In this document: piece by piece, positions 52,453 through 62,267 of the stretch
How positions within the stretch are numbered: the stretch's first letter is position 1
Layout: each line of letters starts with the position of its first letter
From: CG2-30-36-16 sp964372115
Lineage (GTDB): Bacteria > Bacteroidota > Ignavibacteria > Ignavibacteriales > Ignavibacteriaceae
Direction of reading: 5' to 3'
DNA: 64,000 nucleotides
Assembly: GCA_964372115.1 (NCBI GenBank)
Contig: CAYJPN010000001.1
Coordinates: 184,144 to 248,143 of the forward strand
Notes under the pieces: model-generated
The model's input: only the letters and a program-made list of their open reading frames with translations
What the model was told of the DNA's origin: nothing
Databases searched by the model: none
Translations under genes and position numbers: made by a program

Positions 52453-53327
52453 ACCTTAGAATAAATTATGAATGTTGTGGTTAATATATATAGCGCGAGA
52501 TTAATGATCATCGGATAATCAGTAATCATAATTTCGGATGTATTTTCACCCTTTTCAACCAAATATACAAGGTACATATATCTAAAAATTCCAAACACAA
52601 CAAACGGCGTTGTATAAATCATATTTTCGGTTCCGAACAGGTGGACGGTTCTTTGCGCCACCGTGTAAAGAGCATAACAAATTATTACTCCAGCGGCAGC
52701 CACAGTTGCCATCTGATCTGTAAACACAGCCGAATAGTGTACTAATACTTTACGGGTTGCTCCTGCATCTTCTCCGTTCAGGTTATATTTTAATTCTGAA
52801 CGGCGTTTCATAACACCGAGAAACAATGAGACAAACATTGTTGTAAGAATCAGCCAGCTTGAAATTTCAACACTTATAGCGTAAGCGCCGCCTAAAACTC
52901 TAATCATAAAACCAGCGGCAATGATAAACACATCCAGTATTACCACATTTTTAAGCTTGTACGAGTATAAAACATTTATAAATAGATATGAAGCAGCCGC
53001 GATAATAAATTTATAACTTAAAAACTGAATGAGAAATACAATTAATAAGGCTAAAACCGAAGCGGCTGATAAGGCTGATGTCTTAGATATTTTGCCCGAA
53101 GCTAATGGTCTGTTTTTTTTTATGGGATGAAGCCTATCGGATTCTAAATCGGCAATGTCATTGATTATATAAACGATGCTCGATAAAAAACAAAAAATAA
53201 CAAAAGCGCCGAATGACTTTACTAAATAATCGGGATAAAATAGTTTTAATGAGAAAAGCAGCGGAACAAAAACAAATGTGTTTTTTATCCACTGTGTAAC
53301 CCGGAAAAGTTTAAAATATTTTTTCAT
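52449..53327 (-). CDS. UbiA-family prenyltransferase, decaprenyl-phosphate phosphoribosyltransferase-like
   Basis: A 292-residue polytopic membrane protein with about eight hydrophobic segments. The first Asp-rich motif is NDIADLESDRLHPIKKNRP, and the N-terminus FRVTQWIKNTFVFVPLLF is typical of the DPPR synthase branch of UbiA. These enzymes transfer a phosphoribosyl group to a polyprenyl phosphate, giving donors for cell-envelope arabinose or ribose; other UbiA members make quinones or hemes. It starts nine bases after the acyl-CoA mutase gene. The subfamily call is moderate. Confidence 0.82.
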   Translation of the reverse strand: MKKYFKLFRVTQWIKNTFVFVPLLFSLKLFYPDYLVKSFGAFVIFCFLSSIVYIINDIADLESDRLHPIKKNRPLASGKISKTSALSAASVLALLIVFLIQFLSYKFIIAAASYLFINVLYSYKLKNVVILDVFIIAAGFMIRVLGGAYAISVEISSWLILTTMFVSLFLGVMKRRSELKYNLNGEDAGATRKVLVHYSAVFTDQMATVAAAGVIICYALYTVAQRTVHLFGTENMIYTTPFVVFGIFRYMYLVYLVEKGENTSEIMITDYPMIINLALYILTTTFIIYSKV

Positions 53328-53336
53328 AAAATAAAT

Positions 53337-54989
53337 TTAGAAGACGGCAGTCTCTTCGTACGTACCGAATATTTCTTTTAATTCACCAATCATTTCGCCT
53401 AAAGTTACATAATTTTGGGCGGCTTTTATTAACGGCGGCATAATATTTTTTTGATCAATCGCCGCCTGTTTAAGTTCAGCGAGGCTTGCTGTAACCATCT
53501 CCTGGTTTCTGCTTTGTTTCATTTCTGCCAGCCGTATATTTTGCTTTTTCTCAACTTCCGGTGAAACAAGTAAAATCGGGATGTCAACTTTTTCATCTTT
53601 CTCGATAAACTCATTAACCCCAACAATGTATTTATCTTTTCGTTCAACTGCCTTTTGATAAATGTAAGCGGCATCGGCAATTTGTTTTTGGAAGTAGCCT
53701 GTTTCAATTGCAGGTATAACGCCACCGAGAGCGTCAATCTGCTCAAATATTTCATTTGCTTGTTTTTCCATTTTATCCGTCAAAGCCTCAACAAAATAGC
53801 TGCCGCCAAGCGGATCAACAGTGTTAGTTACGCCTGTTTCGTAGGCAATTAGCTGTTGCGTTCTTAAAGCAATTTTTACGGCTTTTTCCGAAGGCAGAGC
53901 AAGAGTTTCATCCATCGAGTTTGTGTGGAGCGACTGCGTTCCGCCGAGAACCCCGGCTAGAGCCTGAAATGCTGTACGAACAATATTGTTTTCCGGCTGC
54001 TGTGCCGTTAAAGTACAACCAGCGGTTTGTGTGTGAAAGCGCAGCCACCATGAGCGTGGATTTTTTGCTCCGTATTTTTCTTTCATTCTTTTTGCATAAA
54101 TTTTTCTTGCCGCTCTAAATTTTGCAATCTCCTCAAAAAAGTCGAGATGCGAGTTAAAGAAAAAAGAAATCCTTGGTGCAAAGTCATCAACATCCATCCC
54201 CCGGTCTATACACGCTTCAATATAAGCGAAACCATCTGCAAGTGTGTATGCCAACTCTTGAACCGATGTTGAACCTGCTTCGCGGATGTGATATCCGCTT
54301 ACAGAAACAGGATTAAACTGGGGAACTTCGTTTTTTGAATACTCGATCATATCAACAATAATACGCATAGAAGGATGCGGCGGATAAATATATTCTTTCT
54401 GAGCTATATACTCTTTTAGAATATCATTTTGAAGAGTGCCTCTTAAATCTTTAAAAGCAACTCCTGTTTTTTGAGCTACAGCAAGATAAAAAGCATACAC
54501 CATTGCAGCCGGAGAATTGATAGTCATTGATGTGGAAACTTTATTGAGAGGGATTTTATCAAAAAGTAATTCCATATCTTGAAGTGACGAAACTGCTACA
54601 CCGCAAATACCGACTTCGCCTTCGCTCACCGGGGAATCTGAATCCCACCCCATAAGAGTTGGAAGATCAAATGCTACGGATAGACCGGTTTGCCCATGAT
54701 CGAGTAAATAATGAAATCTTTCATTTGTATCTTCGGGCGATCCGAATCCGGCAAATTGACGCATCGTCCAAACTTTACCTCGGTAACCATTTGCATGCAC
54801 TCCGCGCGTGTAAGGGTATTCACCAGGAAAACCAATCTCGGATAAAAAATTTATATTTTCAACATCTTCGGGAGTGTAGAGAATATTTATTTTTTCGCCG
54901 GATACGGTTGTAAACTTTGAACCTGTGTTTTTTGTGTCGCCGGTTTTCCTAAAATATTCTTCTTTTTGTTTTTTAAAATCATCAGACAT
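53337..54989 (-). CDS. Acyl-CoA mutase, large subunit (methylmalonyl-CoA mutase-like)
   Basis: About 550 residues, from ATG 54989 preceded by GGAGG at six bases; the frame upstream to 55019 was rejected. TRGVHANGYRGKVWTMRQFA (CoA/substrate region) and DNILKEYIAQ with HIREAGSTS are typical of the B12-dependent acyl-CoA mutases. It lacks the C-terminal B12-binding domain, so it needs a separate small subunit, which is not in this window. Substrate (methylmalonyl- or isobutyryl-CoA) cannot be fixed, although the Tyr after HANG fits methylmalonyl-CoA mutase. It carries out a 1,2-rearrangement linking propionyl-type carbon to succinyl-CoA. Confidence 0.88.
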   Translation of the reverse strand: MSDDFKKQKEEYFRKTGDTKNTGSKFTTVSGEKINILYTPEDVENINFLSEIGFPGEYPYTRGVHANGYRGKVWTMRQFAGFGSPEDTNERFHYLLDHGQTGLSVAFDLPTLMGWDSDSPVSEGEVGICGVAVSSLQDMELLFDKIPLNKVSTSMTINSPAAMVYAFYLAVAQKTGVAFKDLRGTLQNDILKEYIAQKEYIYPPHPSMRIIVDMIEYSKNEVPQFNPVSVSGYHIREAGSTSVQELAYTLADGFAYIEACIDRGMDVDDFAPRISFFFNSHLDFFEEIAKFRAARKIYAKRMKEKYGAKNPRSWWLRFHTQTAGCTLTAQQPENNIVRTAFQALAGVLGGTQSLHTNSMDETLALPSEKAVKIALRTQQLIAYETGVTNTVDPLGGSYFVEALTDKMEKQANEIFEQIDALGGVIPAIETGYFQKQIADAAYIYQKAVERKDKYIVGVNEFIEKDEKVDIPILLVSPEVEKKQNIRLAEMKQSRNQEMVTASLAELKQAAIDQKNIMPPLIKAAQNYVTLGEMIGELKEIFGTYEETAVF

Positions 54990-55066
54990 AAAAATTCCTC
55001 CACTGCTACAAAAACTCATTAATTAGCAAGTAATTTATAATAATTTTATTAAGTTTGAAACTGCAT

Positions 55067-56929
55067 TTATGTTCGACCGAATCTTCTGTCAAATTCATCT
55101 AATGGTATTTTTACAACAATAGGTCTTCCATGCGGACAAACATAAGGCATTGATGTCGCAAACAACTGGTCGATTAATAAACGCATCTGAGTCTCGTTTA
55201 ATCTGTCACCAGCCTTTATTGCTGTTTTACAAGCGTAAGATTTTGCAATATTGTCGCGTGTCTCAAGTTTTTTTTCGGTTTGATTAAAAGCGTACTCGGC
55301 AATTATTTCATTCAATATTTTCCCTTCGGTTCCCTGCTTAATATCATCAGGCATACCTTCAACTACTATTGTATTCCTGCTGAAAAATTTTATTTCAAAA
55401 CCTAATTTGATGAGAAACGGATTCAGCTCTTTTAATAAAGCAAAACTCGCCGGATCAAACTCGATGGTTTTTGGAAACATTAACTGCTGGCTGAAAGGCA
55501 TATTCGCATCAATTCGTTCCAATGCTTTTTCATACAACACGCGCTCATGGGCAACATGCTGGTCAATAATCATCAAGCCGCTTTTTATCTGCGATAAAAT
55601 ATATTTATTATGTAGTTGAATAATAAACGTTGAACTTACACCTTCATCATCATTTGCGTTTGACGTTACCGAAGATTGAAATAAATTTACATTTTCAGGC
55701 TGCTCAAATGGGGCATCAATAATATTCTCTCCTCGTTTTAGCCCGGTATCCGGCAGATCGCTAAAAACCATATCAATATCTTCCTCACTAAAACGAGGGG
55801 ATGGAATCTGGCTCCGTCCCATAACCGGACGATCGCTAAAATCATTTTTCTCTGAACGGGAAAAAGGGTTCATTTTCATTTTTTCTTCCCCCCGTTCTTC
55901 ATTATTAAATGAAAGAGTCGGAACGAGATCGTGGGTACCGAGGCTTTTCCTTATCACAGCAAGAACAAAATGATAAACATCCCGCTCGTCTTCAAAACGT
56001 ATTTCTAATTTGGACGGGTGAACGTTTACATCAATTCTCGACGGATCAATTTCAAGAAAAAGGATAAAAAATGGGTAGTCTCCTTTTTCGAGCACACTAT
56101 CATAAGCCGAAAAGACAGCGTGATTTATTTGTTTACTTGTAACATACCTGTTGTTCAGAAACAGATATTGTTCACCTTTACTTTTTTTTAGAAACGCAGG
56201 TTTACCGATATAGCCGTGTAAAGAAATAAAATCTGTTTGTTCTTCTACCGGAACAAGTGCGTCGAGCATATTGTCGGCAAATATTTGTTGTACCCGTTCG
56301 TCTAAGTTGCCCTTTTTATAATTAAAAATTATATCGCCTTCATTATAAAGTTTAAAGCAGATATCGGGGTGGCTTAAAGCAATTTTATTAAAGATGTCAA
56401 TTATCCGTCTCAATTCTGTTGTATCACTTCTTAAAAAATTTCTACGCGCCGGAACGTTGTAAAACAAATTTTTTACAGCTACCGATGTCCCTTTCGGGAA
56501 AGAACCTTTTTCCTTATAGATTTCTCCCGGTTCGTCCACACGTATTAATGTGCCTATTTCTTCTTCTCTTGTTTCAGTTTTAACTTCAAGTTGAGAAACT
56601 GCCGCCATTGCGCTTAGCGCCTCGCCCCTAAATCCTAGAGTAGAGATAGCATCGAGATCTTCCAAACTTTTAATTTTACTCGTTGCATGTTTTTGGACGC
56701 ATAGTTCAGCATCGTCCTCGCCCATACCGAAACCATCATCAACAACCTGCACTAAAATTTTTCCTGCTTTTTTAACAACCAATTCTATGGTATTAGCCCC
56801 GGAATCAATTGAATTTTCAATTAATTCCTTTACTACCGATTCAGGTCGCTGCACTACTTCGCCGGCAGCAATTTTGTTTGCAATATTCTCCGGCAAGATT
56901 TTTATTTTACTCACAATTGTAGGTGTCAA
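55067..56929 (-). CDS. mutL: DNA mismatch repair protein MutL, endonuclease type
   Basis: A 620-residue protein. The N-terminal GHKL ATPase has motifs ELIENSIDSGA, DDGFGM and GFRGEALSAM. A variable linker (about 345-425) leads to a C-terminal dimerisation/nicking domain. That domain has DQHVAHERVLYE (a DQHA-x2-E-x4-E variant with Val for Ala), ACKTAIKAGDRL and CPHGRP, the metal-binding set of endonuclease-active MutL. So repair is probably MutH-independent. The start overlaps the folA stop by four bases, placing mutL last in thyA-folA-mutL. Confidence 0.96.
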   Translation of the reverse strand: MTPTIVSKIKILPENIANKIAAGEVVQRPESVVKELIENSIDSGANTIELVVKKAGKILVQVVDDGFGMGEDDAELCVQKHATSKIKSLEDLDAISTLGFRGEALSAMAAVSQLEVKTETREEEIGTLIRVDEPGEIYKEKGSFPKGTSVAVKNLFYNVPARRNFLRSDTTELRRIIDIFNKIALSHPDICFKLYNEGDIIFNYKKGNLDERVQQIFADNMLDALVPVEEQTDFISLHGYIGKPAFLKKSKGEQYLFLNNRYVTSKQINHAVFSAYDSVLEKGDYPFFILFLEIDPSRIDVNVHPSKLEIRFEDERDVYHFVLAVIRKSLGTHDLVPTLSFNNEERGEEKMKMNPFSRSEKNDFSDRPVMGRSQIPSPRFSEEDIDMVFSDLPDTGLKRGENIIDAPFEQPENVNLFQSSVTSNANDDEGVSSTFIIQLHNKYILSQIKSGLMIIDQHVAHERVLYEKALERIDANMPFSQQLMFPKTIEFDPASFALLKELNPFLIKLGFEIKFFSRNTIVVEGMPDDIKQGTEGKILNEIIAEYAFNQTEKKLETRDNIAKSYACKTAIKAGDRLNETQMRLLIDQLFATSMPYVCPHGRPIVVKIPLDEFDRRFGRT

Positions 56930-57411
56930 TTTTTTTTAATTCTTGAATAATAAACTATATCAAATTCATTTCGTTTTTCACAGGAAGTTTCTTCCCAAAC
57001 CGATGGGTTAATTTGCGGAAAATATACATCCCCATCAACCTCAAAATTCATTATTGAAATAATAAGCTCATCCACTATGTTTATTGCCTGCTTATAAATT
57101 TCACCCCCGCCAATGATAAATATCTTTTCAAATAATATTTTTTCACAATATTCTATTGCCATACTTAAAGTGTTAAAGACTAAAACTTCATTAAAAGGAA
57201 GTGAAAAATTATGCTGCCGTGTAATAACGATATGAAGTCTTCCTTTTAACGGTTTGCCTAAGGATTCAAAAGTTTTTCTTCCCATTATTATCGGAAAACC
57301 AAAAGTAGTATTTTTAAAGTGCTGAAATTCTTCTTTAGAATGCCAGGGAAGTTTGTTGCCTCTGCCAATCACACCGTTTTTTGATTTTGCCGATATGATT
57401 ATTTTTTTCAA
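56926..57411 (-). CDS. folA: Dihydrofolate reductase
   Basis: A 161-residue enzyme that reduces dihydrofolate to tetrahydrofolate. Family motifs: GVIGRGNKLPWH near the N-terminus, the folate-site acidic residue after it, IIMGRKTFESLG, and FIIGGGEIYKQA. It overlaps thyA by four bases and mutL by four. thyA makes dihydrofolate, and this enzyme recycles it. Confidence 0.96.
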   Translation of the reverse strand: MKKIIISAKSKNGVIGRGNKLPWHSKEEFQHFKNTTFGFPIIMGRKTFESLGKPLKGRLHIVITRQHNFSLPFNEVLVFNTLSMAIEYCEKILFEKIFIIGGGEIYKQAINIVDELIISIMNFEVDGDVYFPQINPSVWEETSCEKRNEFDIVYYSRIKKN

Positions 57412-58247
57412 ACAGCTACCTCAAATTTTATTTTGCTCTGATGCTGATACCCTTCGAGTTTAAAATCTTCAAATGTTAATTCATCAATTGGCTTTTTAGC
57501 TATTACTAATTTCGAAAGTGGCAGCGGTTCCCGTTTCAATTGTTCTTTTAATCCTTTTAGATGATCATATCTTTCCATTTCGGTTCCTTCGTCTGCAACA
57601 TAAATATGAGCATCTATTATTGTATGAGCAAATTCGCCGAGTTCAAGGTTTGTTTCCTGAGCAATTATCTGTGTTAATATGGAATAAGCTGCCAGGTTAA
57701 ACGGAATACCGAGCGCAATATCTCCCGAACGCTGGGTAAGATGACAATTTAATTTTCCGCTGTTTACATTAAAAGCAAATGTATAATGGCATGGCGGCAG
57801 TTTGCTGTATATTGCATTGCCGGGTTCCCAGGCGCTTACAACCAACCTGCGACTATTAGGATTCCTTCTGATTTCATCAATCACATATTGAATCTGGTCA
57901 ATTTCTTTTACGTTCCATTTACCGTCTTTGTCCTTTTGAGCACTCGGAAAATGTCTCCAGTAATATCCGTACGCAGTTTCAAGGTTGCCGTTCTCATCTG
58001 CCCATGCATCCCATATTTTTGTGTGATTTCGCAAATTTCTGATATGGTTTTCGCCTGATAAATACCACAAAACTTCTCGAAGTAAAGATTTCCATTCCAT
58101 CTTTTTTGTTGTAAGCAAAGGAAAACCATCTTGAAGATCAACTTTGTAAAAAGCGCCAAAATAAGATATAGTGTCTACCCCGGTTCTGGATGATTTTCGA
58201 GCGCCATTTTCCATGACTAATTTTACAAGATCGAGGTATTGTTTCAT
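57408..58247 (-). CDS. thyA: Thymidylate synthase
   Basis: A 279-residue enzyme that converts dUMP to dTMP with methylene-tetrahydrofolate. The active site is LPPCHYTFAF with the nucleophilic Cys; QRSGDIALGIPFNLA is the dUMP-binding region. The length is close to the usual 264-280. It is first in the operon with folA and mutL. An RNA-level control was not seen upstream. Confidence 0.97.
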   Translation of the reverse strand: MKQYLDLVKLVMENGARKSSRTGVDTISYFGAFYKVDLQDGFPLLTTKKMEWKSLLREVLWYLSGENHIRNLRNHTKIWDAWADENGNLETAYGYYWRHFPSAQKDKDGKWNVKEIDQIQYVIDEIRRNPNSRRLVVSAWEPGNAIYSKLPPCHYTFAFNVNSGKLNCHLTQRSGDIALGIPFNLAAYSILTQIIAQETNLELGEFAHTIIDAHIYVADEGTEMERYDHLKGLKEQLKREPLPLSKLVIAKKPIDELTFEDFKLEGYQHQSKIKFEVAV

Positions 58248-58324
58248 TCAATGTCCGGCAATTTATTTGTTATATTTTTAAAGATTTGGTTCACAATTTA
58301 CAAAAAATAGCTCAGCAGATAAAA

Positions 58325-59437
58325 TTAAGAATTAAGTACCTTTACAATTTCCCGTGAAGCTTTTTGAAGACCAATTTTATAGTTTATTATTGATTCTTTT
58401 TTCGAATTAAAAAATTTTCTTAATTCTATTGGGTAAACATAACTCGGGAGCATATTAATAATTTCATCTTCAATTTCCCCACAGCATAAAAATATTTTTT
58501 TACCGGAATTCTTAAATAGATCAACGATAACACCTGCTCCCTTTTTGTAAAAACTTTGTTTATCAAAGGCACCCTCACCTGTAATCACAGCATCAACTTC
58601 AGTTAAAAAATTTTTTGTAATTAAGTTATCTTTTATAAAGTCTTCTGAAGAAATGATTTGTGCGTTTAATAATATTTGAAGACCTGCTGCGAAACCACCC
58701 CCTGCACCTGATAAAAATCGCGTTTTTTGTAGAAATCCTTTTTTTTCAAACAATTCTAATATATTTAACACTCCCGCTTCAATTAATTTTATATCTTTTA
58801 AAGATGCTCCCTTTTGTTTGCCATATATCTTAAAACCTCCATCTCTCCCTAACAAAGGATTATCGACATCTGTAATACAGATAAATTTTACCTCTTTAGA
58901 ACACTGCTCCCAATAAATATCTTCTATTTTCGCAAAATTAGAGGGTATCAGTGATAGTGGAGCACCAACCTTATCAACTGCTCTTAAACCAAATGCTTCG
59001 CAAAAACCCAAACCCATATCCATTGTTGCCGTACCTCCGACTCCAAAAACAATAGTTTTTATTTTTTTAACCGTCAAAATTTTTTTAACTATTTCCCCTA
59101 AAGCTTTAGAATTATACATATTAGGAGCTCTTTTCTTATTAGGGATTAGTTTTAGACCGATGGCAGAAGCAGTTTCAAAATAAGCGGTTGCAGATTTTTC
59201 TTCAATACCGACACGTAGATTAAAATAAGAATCATCATAAAAGCTTTTAACTTCATAAGTTAATTCATTTAACTTAAATATATTTTTACACACTTCTAAA
59301 AAACCATCCCCCCCGTCAGAAATCGGGCGGAGCAAACACTCAACATCACCTTTAAGATTTTCATTCATTAAATTACAGATTTTTACTGAATCTGCAACCT
59401 CTTTAAAGCTATTAAATGCGAGAAGAACTTTTTTCAT
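58325..59437 (-). CDS. Glycerate kinase (type 1)
   Basis: A 370-residue enzyme that phosphorylates glycerate. Family signatures are LLAFNSFKEV at the N-terminus, RPISDGGDGFLE, FGVGGTATMDMG (about 132-143) and FLSGAGGGFAAG. The length is typical of the GarK/GlxK family. The start overlaps the GT9 gene stop by four bases, so the two are co-translated; why is unclear. Confidence 0.88.
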   Translation of the reverse strand: MKKVLLAFNSFKEVADSVKICNLMNENLKGDVECLLRPISDGGDGFLEVCKNIFKLNELTYEVKSFYDDSYFNLRVGIEEKSATAYFETASAIGLKLIPNKKRAPNMYNSKALGEIVKKILTVKKIKTIVFGVGGTATMDMGLGFCEAFGLRAVDKVGAPLSLIPSNFAKIEDIYWEQCSKEVKFICITDVDNPLLGRDGGFKIYGKQKGASLKDIKLIEAGVLNILELFEKKGFLQKTRFLSGAGGGFAAGLQILLNAQIISSEDFIKDNLITKNFLTEVDAVITGEGAFDKQSFYKKGAGVIVDLFKNSGKKIFLCCGEIEDEIINMLPSYVYPIELRKFFNSKKESIINYKIGLQKASREIVKVLNS

Positions 59438-60441
59438 TTTAAATTCGGAAGCATAGTTTTTAAAGTATTAACAATAAGTTTCGTATCTATTCCCCCTTCA
59501 CCACTAAAGTTGCATTTTTTCGGATCGCCCGGACAAACTGATGCGCAATAACCTGCTTCTGGAAGAATTACAAGCGATTCATTCCCGAGCGGTCCCCATA
59601 ATTTTGGGGAGCAAGCAACTATTGGACAAAATAAAGCCAGTGTTTTAACTTTTACAGCGGCGGCAATATGCATTGGTCCTGTACTGGCAGAAATAAGTAA
59701 ATCGAGTGCAGCAAACTGTTTTATCGAATCTCTTAATGATAAACCCAATGTCGGATATTTTATGCCGACGATTGAATCCAGTTCCTTTGGCGGTAGCATG
59801 TCCATAACAAACACCTTTATTCCGGAGATTCTTTTTAACTCATCCACGAGTTTTCGATATTCCGATGGAGCTAAATTTGGAGCCGAGCCGCCACTTGTTG
59901 AATTAATTCCTATCAGGTAATCGTCGCTGGCATTAAATTTTTTTTTAGTTTCTTCAATCTCTATTTTTTCTTCTTTCGAGAAGTAAATTTCAGGATTTAT
60001 GGATTTTGGAATTATTCCGATTTTTCGCAAAGAATCAGCACAATAATCAGCTTCATGCTTCAAAGGAATATATTTTCTTCTGTAAGTACTTTTAGCATTT
60101 GTAATAAATTGATAAAATTTGTGCCCTACGCCGATTCGGTATTTAATTCCGGCTGCAAAAAATACCCAGTTCATTTTTTCTGTGGGCAAAAGCATGATGG
60201 AATGATTGAATTTATGTTTTCTAATTTCCCGAATCAAATTGAAGTTTGAACTAAACTCATCTAAAACTACAATTTTATCAACAAAAGGATTGTTAGTGTA
60301 TAATTCCTTTGTATACTTTTTTACAAGCATACAAACAAAACTATCAGGGTGAAACCTTTTTATTTCTCTCGGAATAAACGTAGACAAAACAACGTCGCCT
60401 ATTCTGTCCGGTCTCGAGATAATTATTCTTAATTTATTCAT
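59434..60441 (-). CDS. Glycosyltransferase family 9 (heptosyltransferase-like)
   Basis: About 335 residues from ATG 60441, the start of the typical RIIISRPDRIGDVVLST glycine-rich N-terminus; a frame to 60480 adds an unlikely extension. The C-terminal nucleotide-sugar half has LLISASTGPMHIAAA and ALFCP. Such enzymes add heptose or a similar sugar to lipopolysaccharide core at the cytoplasmic membrane. The two methyltransferases on the other strand at 60550 and 61427 could also modify surface glycans, but this is not shown. Confidence 0.85.
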   Translation of the reverse strand: MNKLRIIISRPDRIGDVVLSTFIPREIKRFHPDSFVCMLVKKYTKELYTNNPFVDKIVVLDEFSSNFNLIREIRKHKFNHSIMLLPTEKMNWVFFAAGIKYRIGVGHKFYQFITNAKSTYRRKYIPLKHEADYCADSLRKIGIIPKSINPEIYFSKEEKIEIEETKKKFNASDDYLIGINSTSGGSAPNLAPSEYRKLVDELKRISGIKVFVMDMLPPKELDSIVGIKYPTLGLSLRDSIKQFAALDLLISASTGPMHIAAAVKVKTLALFCPIVACSPKLWGPLGNESLVILPEAGYCASVCPGDPKKCNFSGEGGIDTKLIVNTLKTMLPNLK

Positions 60442-60549
60442 TTGACTTTCAATTAACTGTGACAAATCTATTAAAAGCACAAAAGAATAAAAAGTTGTTA
60501 TTTTATTTAGCTGTCATATTTAGTAATTTTCCAATACTTAATCGGAATA

Positions 60550-61275
60550 ATGAATTTGGAAAATTTTAACTATACAGCACATTATAACATTGACGCCGAA
60601 CAATTTGATTACTTCGAAAAACACTCGGAAGTAAATGAACACGATGAACGCAGAGTTCACGAATATATTATTTCTAAAATTGAGAAAACTTCCGGGTTTG
60701 TTTTAGATGTTGGCTGCGGGAACGGCTGGGCAGCAGAATATTTTACATCAAAAAAGAAAATGATCACCTCCCTTGATATTTCTGTTGCCAATCCCAAAAA
60801 AGTAATGAAATATTTCCCTTCCGGGTTTCACTCTGCCTTAACCGCTGACTCTTTTAAATTACCAATAAAAGATAATTCATACGATTGCGTTATTGCCTCC
60901 GAAATAATAGAGCATGTAGTTAGCCCAAGAGAATTTGTACAGGAGCTTTATAGAGTTGTAAAACCCGGAGGTAAATTAATAATTACTACACCGTATAAAG
61001 AAGTACTCCGCTATTGTTTGTGTATTCACTGCAACAAAAAAACACCGGTACACGCCCATATTCATTCGTTCGATGAAAATATTTTAAAGGATCTTTTACC
61101 TGTAACCGATAAATCTAAATTTGAATGGGAGACTTTCGGTAACAAACTTTTACTTTTTTTAAGAACATATGTAATTCTTAAGTACTTCCCCTTTTCCATA
61201 TGGAAGTTAAAAGATAAAACCGCGAATATCATCTATAATAAGCCCGCTCATATAATTGCAGTTTATAAAAAATAA
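60550..61275 (+). CDS. Class I AdoMet-dependent methyltransferase
   Basis: A 241-residue protein. Motif I is VLDVGCGNGWAAEYF (about 51-65), motif II region DNSYDCVIASEIIEHV, and post-II VKPGGKLIITTPYKE. The acceptor cannot be told. It is divergent from the GT9 gene with a 108-base gap, so a shared promoter region is likely. A short loop with Cys (CLCIHCNKKTPVHAHIH) follows the core; His/Cys content suggests a metal or a structural site. Confidence 0.88.
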   Translation: MNLENFNYTAHYNIDAEQFDYFEKHSEVNEHDERRVHEYIISKIEKTSGFVLDVGCGNGWAAEYFTSKKKMITSLDISVANPKKVMKYFPSGFHSALTADSFKLPIKDNSYDCVIASEIIEHVVSPREFVQELYRVVKPGGKLIITTPYKEVLRYCLCIHCNKKTPVHAHIHSFDENILKDLLPVTDKSKFEWETFGNKLLLFLRTYVILKYFPFSIWKLKDKTANIIYNKPAHIIAVYKK

Positions 61276-61426
61276 TTTATAAGTTTGTTTAAGCGATTAA
61301 AGGATTAGGCTGATGATAAAAGCAATATATAAATTATAGTGCTAATACCGGCAATTTGGGCGGATAATCACAATAGAATATACTCGCACGTTATGGGCAA
61401 GGCAATGAGAATTTTTAAGAAACAAC

Positions 61427-62101
61427 ATGACTAATTATTATTCAGAAATATTAAACTCAAACAACTTGGAAAAATGCTATAAAATAGCACCACCAAGAGT
61501 AAAACAATTCTTGGAAGCTGAAATAAATTTTGTCTTGAATTGTATTAACCAGAATGACATTGTTTTAGATTTAGGATGTGGGTATGGTCGTGTTGCTTTT
61601 AGATTATCAGCAGCAGCAAAAAAAATAGTTGGTATAGATATTTCAAAAGACAATATACAATTAGCTAAAAAAATTGCTAAGTTCAATAATAAATTTGAAT
61701 TTAATATTATGGATGCTAAGAAATTAGACTTTCCTGATAATTACTTTGATACTACTATTTGTGTTCAAAACGGCATTTCAGCGTTTAAGGTAGATCCATT
61801 AGAATTATTGAAAGAATCTGTCCGCGTTACAAAAAATGGTGGTACCATTCTCTACTCTTCCTACTCAGAGAAATTTTGGGAATATAGACTTAAGTGGTTT
61901 GAAATCCAATCGGAACAAAAACTAATAGGTGAAATAAACTACGAATTGACAAAAAATGGAGTTATCGTTTGTAAAGATGGTTTTACGGCAATAACATACT
62001 CCGGGCAAAAGTTTCTAGAACTTGCATCAAAGATTAATGTTCAAGCGGAAGTTTTTGAAATAGATAATTCAAGTGTGTTTTGTAAAATGAAAGTGAAATA
62101 A
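61427..62101 (+). CDS. Class I AdoMet-dependent methyltransferase (cassette gene)
   Basis: A 224-residue protein with motif I VLDLGCGYGRVAFRLS (about 46-61), then VGIDISKDNIQLAKK and DNYFDTTICVQNG. Substrate unknown. It is only distantly similar to the methyltransferase at 60550. It starts 36 bases after the GTTATGGGC junction and ends six bases before the attC-like repeat, as expected of a cassette gene. The coding sequence is more AT-rich than the housekeeping genes before 60500. Confidence 0.85.
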   Translation: MTNYYSEILNSNNLEKCYKIAPPRVKQFLEAEINFVLNCINQNDIVLDLGCGYGRVAFRLSAAAKKIVGIDISKDNIQLAKKIAKFNNKFEFNIMDAKKLDFPDNYFDTTICVQNGISAFKVDPLELLKESVRVTKNGGTILYSSYSEKFWEYRLKWFEIQSEQKLIGEINYELTKNGVIVCKDGFTAITYSGQKFLELASKINVQAEVFEIDNSSVFCKMKVK

Positions 62102-62107
62102 TGCTCA

Positions 62108-62244
62108 GCCCAAAACAATACAATACATATACTTTATGGCGGGTTTAGGTCTGAGAGTAAAATTTTAGTTTCAAATAACAATCGGTGTGAGCAGAAAGAT
62201 ATGTCTTTCAAATTCCGCCACAAAGCATATGCTCCCCGTTATGC
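62108..62244 (+). repeat. attC-like site 1
   Basis: Left core GCCCAAAAC (62108-62116). A 17-base arm (62126-62142) pairs with 62215-62231 at 15 of 17 positions, and both mismatches allow G-T pairing. The right core GTTATGC is at 62238-62244, and the loop is about 70 bases. The left core is the reverse complement, bar one base, of the start of the same cassette (GTTATGGGC at 61390), as expected if the cassette closes as a circle. Confidence 0.6.
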
Positions 62245-62267
62245 ATAATTTTAAGACAGGTAAAAAA

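Noticed and set aside
61276..61389. Complete attC site before the first junction
   Set aside because: GTTATGGGC is present at the right end, but I could not find a left core or pairing arm upstream; it may be a truncated site or attI.
62187..62267. Longer start for the VIT transporter
   Set aside because: The added codons lie inside the attC-like repeat and are not part of the conserved VIT N-terminus.
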